Origin: an uncultured Oscillospiraceae bacterium
GTDB taxonomy: Bacteria > Bacillota > Clostridia > Oscillospirales > Oscillospiraceae
NCBI GenBank assembly: GCA_934645175.1
Contig: CAKUDE010000037.1
Location: 1 to 19,662 of the forward strand
Length of the DNA stretch: 19,662 bases
Reading direction: 5' to 3'
The translations under genes and the position numbers were made by a program. A model generated the notes under the pieces. That model saw nothing but the letters and a program-made list of their open reading frames with translations. It did not search any database and was not told the DNA's origin. Below, one piece after another: positions 13,804 through 19,662 of the stretch (positions are counted from its first letter, which is position 1; every line of letters begins with the position of its first letter).

Positions 13804-14214
13804 ATGCTGACGGGAAAGCTCATTCACCCCGAGCTGATCCATCAGCTCTCGCTCTGCGGTCATGGCAGCAAGCTGCTCATCGCAGACGGTAACTATCCCC
13901 TTGCCGAAAAGACCGGCAATGCAAAAAAAATCTATCTCGGGCTTTGCCCCGGCACACCGACTGTGACCGAAGTCCTGCACGCGCTGCACAGCGTATGCGC
14001 CTTTGAAAAAGCCGAGGTTATGCTGCCTGAGGACGGCAGTGAACCGGAGATCTTTGCGGAATTCCGCAAGGAACTGCCGGGACTCGCACTCGACGGACTG
14101 GGACGTTACGAATTCTACGATGCTTGTATGGCGCCCGACGCCATTGTTTTCGCCGTTTCTACCGGAGAAAAACGTACATTTGCCAATATTTTGCTCACCG
14201 TCGGATGTGCATAA
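13804..14214 (+). CDS. RbsD/FucU-family sugar mutarotase (pyranase)
   Basis: This cytosolic protein of 136 residues, the normal family length, interconverts sugar ring forms or anomers. His20 (G-H-G-S-K) and Asp28 (I-A-D-G-N-Y-P) sit exactly where RbsD has them, and the C-terminus T-G-E-K-R-T-F-A-N-I-L-L matches the family. F-Y-D-A at 104-107 resembles FucU more than RbsD. The family usually has Tyr before A-N-I or G-N-I; here it is Phe126. RbsD prepares furanose ribose for ribokinase, and FucU acts on L-fucose, whose ring carbons match D-arabinose in configuration. The start is two bases after the isomerase stop, with GGGAGG upstream. It is the last gene of the operon and fits a role in supplying the correct ring form to the PfkB kinase. 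Confidence 0.91.
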   Translation: MLTGKLIHPELIHQLSLCGHGSKLLIADGNYPLAEKTGNAKKIYLGLCPGTPTVTEVLHALHSVCAFEKAEVMLPEDGSEPEIFAEFRKELPGLALDGLGRYEFYDACMAPDAIVFAVSTGEKRTFANILLTVGCA

Positions 14215-14220
14215 CACTGC

Positions 14221-14256
14221 AAAAAGCGGAGCAGGATGACCCCTGCTCCGCTTTTT
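14221..14256 (+). terminator. Terminator of the catabolic operon
   Basis: Arms 14221-14235 and 14242-14256 form a 15-bp perfect stem with a 6-nt loop. The left arm begins with AAAAA and the right arm ends in TTTTT, so it is strong and could work in both directions. It begins six bases after the mutarotase stop. Confidence 0.93.
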
Positions 14257-14279
14257 AATATTTACTCGACAATTTTTGC

Positions 14280-14308
14280 TTGCAAATGCCGATGCATTAT
14301 GATATAAT
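14280..14308 (+). promoter_or_regulatory. Promoter of the unrecognised gene at 14350
   Basis: TTGCAA (14280-14285), 17-bp spacer, TATAAT (14303-14308), with TG one base before the -10 (extended -10). The start is expected near 14315, about 35 nt before the ATG. Confidence 0.75.
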
Positions 14309-14349
14309 CAGAAATAAAACAATTCTAATGACATTCAGGAGGTAAGCAA

Positions 14350-14976
14350 ATGGGTTACACGCAAGCACAGATCGTTCGGATCACAGCACTGATGAACGAA
14401 ATCGAATCCCGCAAGCCGCACGCAAACGCCGCGCCGACATATCACGATGTGCCCGCGCTCCGTGCGCTTGCCGACTATGTCCCGGCCGAACCGGATGACG
14501 AGGCGCTCGAGCTGAGCATTCAGATCGTCCGCTATCTGGCGCGAAACTATGAGGCGCTCTGGCGTATCGCCGAATGCAACGAATGGTATCGCCGCCTGCT
14601 GGAGCTTTACGGCCGCCGCACTCCGGACGGCGCGCCATTGGAGGAGGACTACTATTTGGCGCTGCGCGCGCGCAACTATCACCGCGCGGATCGCTGCGAA
14701 GATCTGCACGCGCTCGCAGAAGCCTTCCTGCCGCCGGAAACCATCGCAGAGGAGGAGACAGCCGCACTAAATGCGATTGATCTGCGCCACGATCCGGTGG
14801 AGCTGACGCCCGAATATCGCGCCGTCATCGACGAAGTGGATCGTCTCGTGGACGAATACGGCAGTAAGACGCTGTTTCCATTTGAGCGCTGGAAGCTCAA
14901 GCGGCAATTTTTGAAGGAACACGGCATCGAATGGCGCACCCCCGCAGGTATGGAGCCGGGAATCCGGCTGAGCTGA
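14350..14976 (+). CDS. Hypothetical protein, helical and soluble
   Basis: I do not recognise this 208-residue protein. It is rich in Ala, Glu, Arg, Leu and Tyr, with no signal peptide, membrane segment or Cys-rich zinc motif, and is probably mostly alpha-helical and cytosolic. The middle part (about residues 55-120, with paired aromatic and Leu positions such as W-Y-R-R-L-L-E-L-Y) could form TPR-like helical hairpins, but no clear repeat is seen. The C-terminal basic segment F-E-R-W-K-L-K-R-Q-F-L-K-E-H is notable. AGGAGG lies eight bases before the ATG. The gene is monocistronic, with an extended -10 promoter and a strong terminator, so it is probably a real, expressed gene. Confidence 0.85.
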   Translation: MGYTQAQIVRITALMNEIESRKPHANAAPTYHDVPALRALADYVPAEPDDEALELSIQIVRYLARNYEALWRIAECNEWYRRLLELYGRRTPDGAPLEEDYYLALRARNYHRADRCEDLHALAEAFLPPETIAEEETAALNAIDLRHDPVELTPEYRAVIDEVDRLVDEYGSKTLFPFERWKLKRQFLKEHGIEWRTPAGMEPGIRLS

Positions 14977-14987
14977 TTTCACACATC

Positions 14988-15029
14988 GCACCGCAACCCG
15001 TCGCAAGGACGGGTTGCGGTGCTTTTTTT
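14988..15029 (+). terminator. Rho-independent terminator
   Basis: Arms 14988-15002 and 15008-15022 form a 15-bp perfect GC-rich stem with a 5-nt loop, followed by seven T residues. It ends transcription of the gene at 14350. No U-tract lies on the other side, so it is not a good terminator for the LysR gene. Confidence 0.94.
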
Positions 15030-15043
15030 GTAAAATATCCGGG

Positions 15044-15955
15044 TCACGGACAACCTCCGGTCTGCGGTATTTCGTCACACGCGGCACACTCCGCAACAAA
15101 CCTGCGAAAGCTCCGCACTGCCGGCAGTTGAAGCGATTCCGCATCGCTGACAAGGTAAAACTTCCGCTCCCACGGGGGATTGGTAATGGGCAGAATCTTC
15201 ACGCCCAGCCGCAGCAAAAGCTCCATATAGGGAACGACCGCAATCCCGAAGCCCTTTGCAACCAGGCCTGCGACCACCTGATCCTCCTCCGTCTCGCAAG
15301 CTACCTTTTGCTGCACACCGATCGACGCATACAGCTCCGAAACCACCTCCCGAAGCCCCGACCCCCGTGCAAAGCAGACCTGCGGATAGGGCGCTGTGTC
15401 TGCAAGATCCACGCACCGCCCATCCGCAAGCGGATGATCCTTCGGAACAATCAGAACCAGCTCCTGTCGATAAACCGGAACCGTCGCAAAGCCGAATTTT
15501 TCCGGCGGGCGTGAGGAAAAAACGAGGTCAAGCTTTCGTTCGGAAAGCTCCTCCAAAAGCGTTCCCGTAATGCCGGAGTGGAAGGAAAAGCGGATATCCT
15601 TACCCGGGTTCTCCTTGAGGAAGCGTGCCGCCAGCTCAGGAACAAACGAAACGCCGAGCGGACGCACGAAACCCAATCGAATCTCTCCCCCGCCCTGACG
15701 CATACGCCGCAGCGAATCCACGCCGACGTCCAGCTCGTCCAACGATTGCCGAACCGACTTATAAAACATTTCACCACAGCGCGTCAAGCGGATATTTCGC
15801 CCTTGCTTTTCAAAAAGCTGTACTCCAAGCTCCTGCTCCAACAGATGGATCGCATAGCTCAGAGTCGGCTGCGTAATACACAATATCCGCGCGGCACGCG
15901 TATAATGCTCCTGTCGTGCCAGCTCAGCAAAATACCGCAGATGCAGCAAATTCAT
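15044..15955 (-). CDS. LysR-family transcriptional regulator
   Basis: This 303-residue LTTR has an N-terminal winged helix-turn-helix (residues 1-60; T-R-A-A-R-I-L-C-I-T-Q-P-T-L-S-Y-A-I is the recognition region), a linker helix, and a type 2 periplasmic-binding-like effector domain from about residue 90. The start has GGGGGCG about eight bases upstream. It is transcribed away from the hydroxyacyl-CoA dehydrogenase-like gene, and the shared intergenic region carries a near-ideal LysR recognition site. It probably represses itself and activates the divergent gene in response to an effector. The subgroup (CynR/CbbR/OxyR-like) cannot be fixed by eye. Confidence 0.94.
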   Translation of the reverse strand: MNLLHLRYFAELARQEHYTRAARILCITQPTLSYAIHLLEQELGVQLFEKQGRNIRLTRCGEMFYKSVRQSLDELDVGVDSLRRMRQGGGEIRLGFVRPLGVSFVPELAARFLKENPGKDIRFSFHSGITGTLLEELSERKLDLVFSSRPPEKFGFATVPVYRQELVLIVPKDHPLADGRCVDLADTAPYPQVCFARGSGLREVVSELYASIGVQQKVACETEEDQVVAGLVAKGFGIAVVPYMELLLRLGVKILPITNPPWERKFYLVSDAESLQLPAVRSFRRFVAECAACDEIPQTGGCP

Positions 15956-15978
15956 TTTCTGTCGCCCCCTTTTTACCT

Positions 15979-16007
15979 ATTTTACCATAATTCATAGAGA
16001 TTGTCTA
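15979..16007 (-). promoter_or_regulatory. Promoter of the LysR gene
   Basis: On the minus strand: TAGACA (16002-16007), 17-bp spacer, TAAAAT (15979-15984), one mismatch in each hexamer. The -35 is embedded in the LysR-type palindrome, which predicts negative autoregulation. Confidence 0.7.
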
Positions 16008-16013
16008 TGAATT
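15989..16013. promoter_or_regulatory. LysR-type recognition site
   Basis: AATTCATAGA (15989-15998) and TCTATGAATT (16004-16013) are exact complements around a 5-bp spacer. The centre contains ATAG-N7-CTAT, a form of the LTTR T-N11-A box. Its centre is about 64 bp before the predicted start of the divergent gene, the standard LTTR recognition position. Confidence 0.8.
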
Positions 16014-16030
16014 CCCGTCTGAAAATCAAT

Positions 16031-16058
16031 TTGTATTTTCATAAATATCAGGTATAAT
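16031..16058 (+). promoter_or_regulatory. Promoter of the hydroxyacyl-CoA dehydrogenase-like gene
   Basis: TTGTAT (16031-16036), 16-bp spacer, TATAAT (16053-16058). The -35 is weak and the spacer short, as expected for a promoter that needs an activator. Confidence 0.65.
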
Positions 16059-16110
16059 TATATCGATAAGAGTATAGCGATATTATTTGTTCGAAAGGAT
16101 CTGATGAAAC

Positions 16111-17058
16111 ATGAAAAACATTGTGGTAGCGGGCGGCGGCGTTTTGGGCAGCCAGATCGCGTTTCAGGCGGCTTATTGCGGTTTTGACGTGACAATTTGG
16201 CTGCGCAGCGAGGGAAGTATCGGCAGAACCAAGCCGAAACTCGAGCAGCTCAGAAAGACATATCTGGAAACGATTGACGCCATGGCGGCTGCGGCGGAGG
16301 GTAATACCCTGCAAGACTGGGCGCTCGGTATCTCCGACTATGAAGGCTTTGATCCCGTACGGTGCAAAGCCCGCGCGGAAGCGGCATACGCTTCAATCCG
16401 GCTGGAGCTGAATGCCGCAAAGGCGGTTGCCGATGCCGACCTGGTCATAGAGTCAATGGCGGAAAACGCAAAGGACAAGGTTGCCTTTTACCGGATGCTT
16501 GCACCGCTGCTCCCGGAAAAAACGATTCTTGTGACCAATTCGTCAACACTGCTCCCCTCCGAATTTGCCAAGGATACCGGTCGTCCGGATCGATATCTGG
16601 CATTGCATTTTGCAAATTCCATTTGGAAAAACAACACAGCCGAGGTCATGGTGCAGGCCAAAACCTCTCAGACCGCATTCCATGCGGTAATGGATTTCGC
16701 AGAGAAGATCCGCATGATACCGCTGCCCGTGCACAAGGAAAAATCCGGTTATCTGCTCAATTCCATGCTCGTGCCGATGCTCTTCGCCGCAATGGACCTG
16801 TATGTATGCGGGGTTTCCGATCCGCAGAGTATCGATTTGGCCTGGACCCGTGGAACCGGTGCGCCCAAGGGACCGTTCCGCATTCTGGACACGGTTGGTC
16901 TGACTACAGCGCATAACATTGTCAGGCAGTATGTGAAGCTCCCTCGATTCCTTGCGCCGTACCATTTCCGCGAAATGGATAAAATGCTCCGTCAATACAT
17001 CGATGCCGGAAAGCTCGGCGCCTCCGCGGGAGAAGGCTTTTACCGATATAAGGACTGA
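16111..17058 (+). CDS. 3-hydroxyacyl-CoA dehydrogenase-family protein
   Basis: This 315-residue NAD-dependent dehydrogenase has a Rossmann domain and a 3HCDH C-terminal domain. The cofactor motif is G-G-G-V-L-G (8-13). Catalytic residues of the family are all present: Ser in T-N-S-S-T (142-146), His166 in L-H-F, Glu178 twelve residues later as in human HADH, and Asn217 in L-L-N-S-M-L. An insertion-like helical stretch after residue 35 makes it longer than the usual 280-residue 3-hydroxybutyryl-CoA dehydrogenase. AAAGGAT lies ten bases upstream of the ATG. No thiolase, crotonase or acyl-CoA dehydrogenase is nearby, so it may act on a free hydroxy-acid, as carnitine or gulonate 3-dehydrogenases of this family do. 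It is probably controlled by the divergent LysR regulator. Confidence 0.9.
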   Translation: MKNIVVAGGGVLGSQIAFQAAYCGFDVTIWLRSEGSIGRTKPKLEQLRKTYLETIDAMAAAAEGNTLQDWALGISDYEGFDPVRCKARAEAAYASIRLELNAAKAVADADLVIESMAENAKDKVAFYRMLAPLLPEKTILVTNSSTLLPSEFAKDTGRPDRYLALHFANSIWKNNTAEVMVQAKTSQTAFHAVMDFAEKIRMIPLPVHKEKSGYLLNSMLVPMLFAAMDLYVCGVSDPQSIDLAWTRGTGAPKGPFRILDTVGLTTAHNIVRQYVKLPRFLAPYHFREMDKMLRQYIDAGKLGASAGEGFYRYKD

Positions 17059-17122
17059 TACGAAAAGAACGCCGCAGTGCATACGGCTTTTCAAGCTCCT
17101 ACAAGTTTTTTTCAGATTATGA

Positions 17123-17151
17123 TTGCATTCCTCCGCCATATCGTGTATAAT
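17123..17151 (+). promoter_or_regulatory. Promoter of the EF-G-like gene
   Basis: TTGCAT (17123-17128), 17-bp spacer, TATAAT (17146-17151). The start is expected near 17158, giving a leader of about 70 nt that ends in AAGGAG (17211-17216). The gene is probably transcribed alone. Confidence 0.7.
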
Positions 17152-17228
17152 GGTACTAATTGTGGCAACAAACGGTATGCTGCCAGCAGTCTGATCCCCG
17201 GCTGCACAGAAAGGAGAAGTATCAATCT

Positions 17229-19292
17229 ATGTTCACTGCAAAGGATATCCGCAACATTGCTTTGCTCGGCCACGGCGGCGACGGCAAGTCCGCCCTGTGC
17301 GAGAGTATGCTTTTTACCACTAAGGCCATTACCCGTCTTGGTAAGCGTGCAGACGGCACCACCGTCTCCGATTTTGACGATGAAGAAAAGAAGCGGCAGT
17401 ATTCCATCAAGACCTCCGTTATTCCCGTGGAATACGGCGGCTGCAAGCTCAACGTTCTGGATAACCCCGGCTATTTTGACTTTGCCGGTGAGATCGTGCA
17501 GTCTCTGCGTGTTGCAGACGCCGGTCTGATTCTGCTGTCCGCCAAGTCCGGCATCGCCGTTGGCACCGAGAAGGGCTGGAAGTCTCTGGCCGATGCCGGT
17601 CTGCCCGCGATGTTCTACATCTCCAAGCTCGACGAAGAGCACGCCAATTTCTTTAACACCTTCGACTCCGTGCGCGAGGCCTTCGGCGCCTCCGCCATCC
17701 CCTTCACCTTCCCGATCCTCAACGGTGAGCAGGCTGTCGGTGTGGTCGATCTGATCGAGAAGAAGGCCTACGATGCCAACGGCAAGGAGATTCCCCTGCC
17801 CGCCGACGCCGAAGATCGTATCGAAGAATACATGGCCGAGCTGAACGAGCAGGTCGCCGAGACCGATGAGGCTTTGATGGAAAAGTTCTTCATGGAAGAG
17901 CCCTTCACCGCCGAGGAGCTGCTCAAGGGCATCCGCGACGGCATCCGTCAGCGCGCCATTACCCCCGTGTTCTGCGGCTGCGCCATGAACGGCCTGGGCA
18001 CCACCCGTCTGATGGAGAACATCATCAGATTTGCTCCCTCTCCGCTGGAGAGCAAGCCGATGACCGCCGTCGACGAGGACGGCAACCGCAGCGAGTTCCG
18101 GTGCGACCCGAACGGCAGCCCCGTAGCCTATGTGTTCAATACCGTCGCCGACCAATACGGCAAAAACTCCTACTTCAAGGTCGTCTCCGGCGACATCGAA
18201 GATACTCTGAGCCTTGTCAACGCCCGTACCGGCGATACCGAAAAGCTCGGCAACACCTTCTTCCCGAAGGGCAAAGACAATGCCAAGACCTCCAAGGTCT
18301 GCTTCGGCGACATCGGCGTCTTTACGAAGCTTGCTTCCGTCCGCACCGGCGACAGCCTCGGCCTTGCCGGCAAGGTTCCCACCTTCCTGCCGATGCAGTA
18401 TGCAGAGCCCTGCTACCGTATGGCCATCTACGCCAAGACGAAGGGACAGGAAGACAAGGTCGCTTCCGGTCTGACCAAGCTGAACGAGGAAGATGCCTCC
18501 TTCACCTTCGGCAACGATCCGGAGACCAAGGAAATGATCATCGCCGGTGTGTGCGACATTCACCTGAGCGTCATCATCTCCAAGCTGCTGAGCAAATATA
18601 AGGTCGAGGCCGAGCTGCGTCCGGCGAAGATTGCCTACCGCGAGACCATTAAGAAAAAGGTCGAGATCCACGGCCGTCACAAGAAGCAGTCCGGCGGTCA
18701 CGGCCAGTTTGGCGATGTTTACATCCGTTTCGAGCCGCAGACCGAGTCCGAGGAAATGATTTTTGCCGACGAGACCGTCGGCGGCTGCGTGCCGAAGAAC
18801 TTCATTCCCTCCGTCGAAAAGGGTCTGCGCAACTGTGTCGGCAAGGGCGTTCTGGCCGGTTATCCGGTCGTGTTCCTGAAGTCCGTTCTGTACTTCGGCT
18901 CATCTCACCCGGTCGACTCCTCCGATATGGCTTTCCAGACCGCCGCCGCCATCGCTTATAAGGACGGTCTGCCCACCGCCAATCCGACTCTGCTTGAGCC
19001 GATTGGCGAGCTGAAGGTCTTTATCCCCGATTCCAACATGGGCGATGTCATCGGCGATCTGAATAAGCGCCGCGGCCGCGTGATGGGTATGAACCCCGAC
19101 GCCGAGAACCGCGGCTGGCAGGTTGTGGATGCAGAGGTCCCGATCGGCGAAATGAGCTCCTACGCCATTGATCTGCGTTCCATGACGCAGGGCCGCGGCG
19201 CCTACACGCTCAAGTTCGTCCGCTACGAAGAGGTCCCGCAGATGAATCAGGCGAAGATCATCGAGGATGCCAAGAAGGACGACGAGGAGTAA
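17229..19292 (+). CDS. Elongation factor G-like translational GTPase (EF-G paralogue)
   Basis: This 687-residue protein has the EF-G/TetM domain order: GTPase (1 to about 270), domain II beta barrel, then domains III-V. The P-loop is G-H-G-G-D-G-K-S (14-21), G3 is D-N-P-G-Y-F-D-F (78-85), and G4 is S-K-L-D (132-135). Domain IV motifs G-H-G-Q-F-G-D-V and domain V M-G-D-V-I-G-D-L-N-K-R-R-G-R-V are present. It departs from canonical EF-G at key sites: D-T-P-G-H becomes D-N-P-G-Y, losing the His that helps GTP hydrolysis; N-K-x-D becomes S-K-L-D; and the switch I R-G-I-T-I is changed. This matches the EF-G2-like paralogues known in many Firmicutes rather than the housekeeping fusA. The ATG at 17229 has AAGGAG 12 bases upstream, a longish spacing. 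Function in translation, ribosome rescue or stress is uncertain. Confidence 0.92.
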   Translation: MFTAKDIRNIALLGHGGDGKSALCESMLFTTKAITRLGKRADGTTVSDFDDEEKKRQYSIKTSVIPVEYGGCKLNVLDNPGYFDFAGEIVQSLRVADAGLILLSAKSGIAVGTEKGWKSLADAGLPAMFYISKLDEEHANFFNTFDSVREAFGASAIPFTFPILNGEQAVGVVDLIEKKAYDANGKEIPLPADAEDRIEEYMAELNEQVAETDEALMEKFFMEEPFTAEELLKGIRDGIRQRAITPVFCGCAMNGLGTTRLMENIIRFAPSPLESKPMTAVDEDGNRSEFRCDPNGSPVAYVFNTVADQYGKNSYFKVVSGDIEDTLSLVNARTGDTEKLGNTFFPKGKDNAKTSKVCFGDIGVFTKLASVRTGDSLGLAGKVPTFLPMQYAEPCYRMAIYAKTKGQEDKVASGLTKLNEEDASFTFGNDPETKEMIIAGVCDIHLSVIISKLLSKYKVEAELRPAKIAYRETIKKKVEIHGRHKKQSGGHGQFGDVYIRFEPQTESEEMIFADETVGGCVPKNFIPSVEKGLRNCVGKGVLAGYPVVFLKSVLYFGSSHPVDSSDMAFQTAAAIAYKDGLPTANPTLLEPIGELKVFIPDSNMGDVIGDLNKRRGRVMGMNPDAENRGWQVVDAEVPIGEMSSYAIDLRSMTQGRGAYTLKFVRYEEVPQMNQAKIIEDAKKDDEE

Positions 19293-19317
19293 TCCTCTAT
19301 TACACACGCAAAAATCC

Positions 19318-19345
19318 GGGGAAGGTCATTCGACCTTCCCCTTTT
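19318..19345 (+). terminator. Terminator after the EF-G-like gene
   Basis: Arms 19318-19327 and 19332-19341 form a 10-bp perfect stem with a 4-nt loop, followed by TTTT. An A-run on the left side (19310-19314) could let it also serve the convergent SLH gene. Confidence 0.9.
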
Positions 19346-19365
19346 CCGTGATGTCAATATTCCCG

Positions 19366-19662
19366 TTACTGCCCACCGGTAAGCTGTGCAAACCGATACA
19401 GCACGGCGGCAAACTGCTCTCTCGTCATGGCTTTCTGCCAGCCGAAATTGCCCTCGCCGTCGCCTTTGAACAGGCCGTTTTCGACAGCCCAGGCGATTTC
19501 CCTGTCAAACCATGCGCTGTGCGTATTTCCCGTCCCGGAAAGGTCGAAAACGGACTTGTTTCCGTCGTCGGCTTTCTCATCCTCCGTCAGGATTTCCTGC
19601 ACACGCGCCCGGAATTTGTCCATGCTCAGGTTGAATTTCGGCCACCAGTGCTCCGGGTCGCC
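19366..19662 (-). CDS. C-terminal part of an S-layer-homology (SLH) domain protein, cut by window edge
   Basis: Only the last 98 codons are in the window; the frame stays open to the edge. An SLH repeat is visible: a Trp-Phe-Asp start, A-W-A-V-E-N-G-L-F-K-G-D-G, and T-R-E-Q-F-A-A-V-L-Y-R-F-A close to the stop. SLH domains anchor exported proteins to pyruvylated cell-wall polymers in Gram-positives. A Met codon at 19623 has no ribosome site and the sequence upstream of it continues as protein, so this is not a separate small gene. The N-terminal function cannot be judged. Confidence 0.85.
   Translation of the reverse strand, partial: GDPEHWWPKFNLSMDKFRARVQEILTEDEKADDGNKSVFDLSGTGNTHSAWFDREIAWAVENGLFKGDGEGNFGWQKAMTREQFAAVLYRFAQLTGGQ

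Noticed and set aside
17059..17118. Terminator after the hydroxyacyl-CoA dehydrogenase-like gene
   Set aside because: Only a 4-bp GCCG/CGGC stem with mismatched flanks is seen, and the T-run lies more than 20 bases further on.
17112..18701. Minus-strand open frame of 529 codons opposite the EF-G-like gene
   Set aside because: Antisense shadow; Gly/Val/Asp-rich low-complexity product with no motifs.
19366..19623. A complete small SLH protein starting at the Met codon 19623
   Set aside because: No ribosome site precedes it, and the frame continues open with protein-like sequence to the window edge.

Overview
The window looks like a chromosomal segment of a Gram-positive clostridial bacterium, probably in or near the Oscillospiraceae. 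The evidence is strong AGGAGG-type ribosome sites, TTGACA/TATAAT promoters, an HBC-type (LivHMGF) importer with a lipoprotein binding protein, an EF-G-like paralogue of the Firmicutes type, and an S-layer-homology (SLH) protein at the right edge. Taxonomy is inferred from style only. No rRNA, tRNA, CRISPR array, insertion sequence or phage gene was seen.

Layout. (1) 21-1593: a minus-strand CatA-type acetyltransferase and a GntR/FCD regulator, the latter with a near-perfect promoter of its own. (2) 1612-8400: a minus-strand operon, read right to left: DapA/NAL-family aldolase, lipoprotein binding protein, intergenic hairpin, LivH, LivM, LivG, LivF, and a zinc-type dehydrogenase. (3) 8401-8742: a divergent control region with two matching promoters and two exact 17-bp operator-like repeats. 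(4) 8743-14214: a tightly packed plus-strand operon: DapA/NAL-family aldolase, SDR dehydrogenase, NanA-like lyase, HpcH/HpaI aldolase, PfkB kinase, KdsD-like SIS isomerase and RbsD/FucU mutarotase, closed by a strong terminator. (5) 14303-15029: one unrecognised gene with its own promoter and terminator. (6) 15044-17058: a LysR regulator divergent from a 3-hydroxyacyl-CoA dehydrogenase-like gene, sharing a textbook LysR operator. (7) 17229-19341: an EF-G-like GTPase. (8) 19366 to the edge: the C-terminal end of an SLH protein.

How the genes may work together. Regions 1-4 read as one divergent catabolic island with an ABC importer, four pyruvate-type aldolases, two dehydrogenases, and a mutarotase/kinase/isomerase trio. 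The SIS protein keeps all four catalytic residues of arabinose-5-phosphate isomerase (KdsD) at a constant offset but has no CBS domains. This suggests a route: a 2-keto-3-deoxy sugar acid such as Kdo, cleaved to pyruvate plus D-arabinose; ring-form interconversion by the RbsD/FucU protein; phosphorylation to arabinose 5-phosphate; and isomerisation to ribulose 5-phosphate. Catabolism of an ulosonic acid in a Gram-positive is the most interesting idea in the window. It is an inference, and the substrate is not proven by the sequence.
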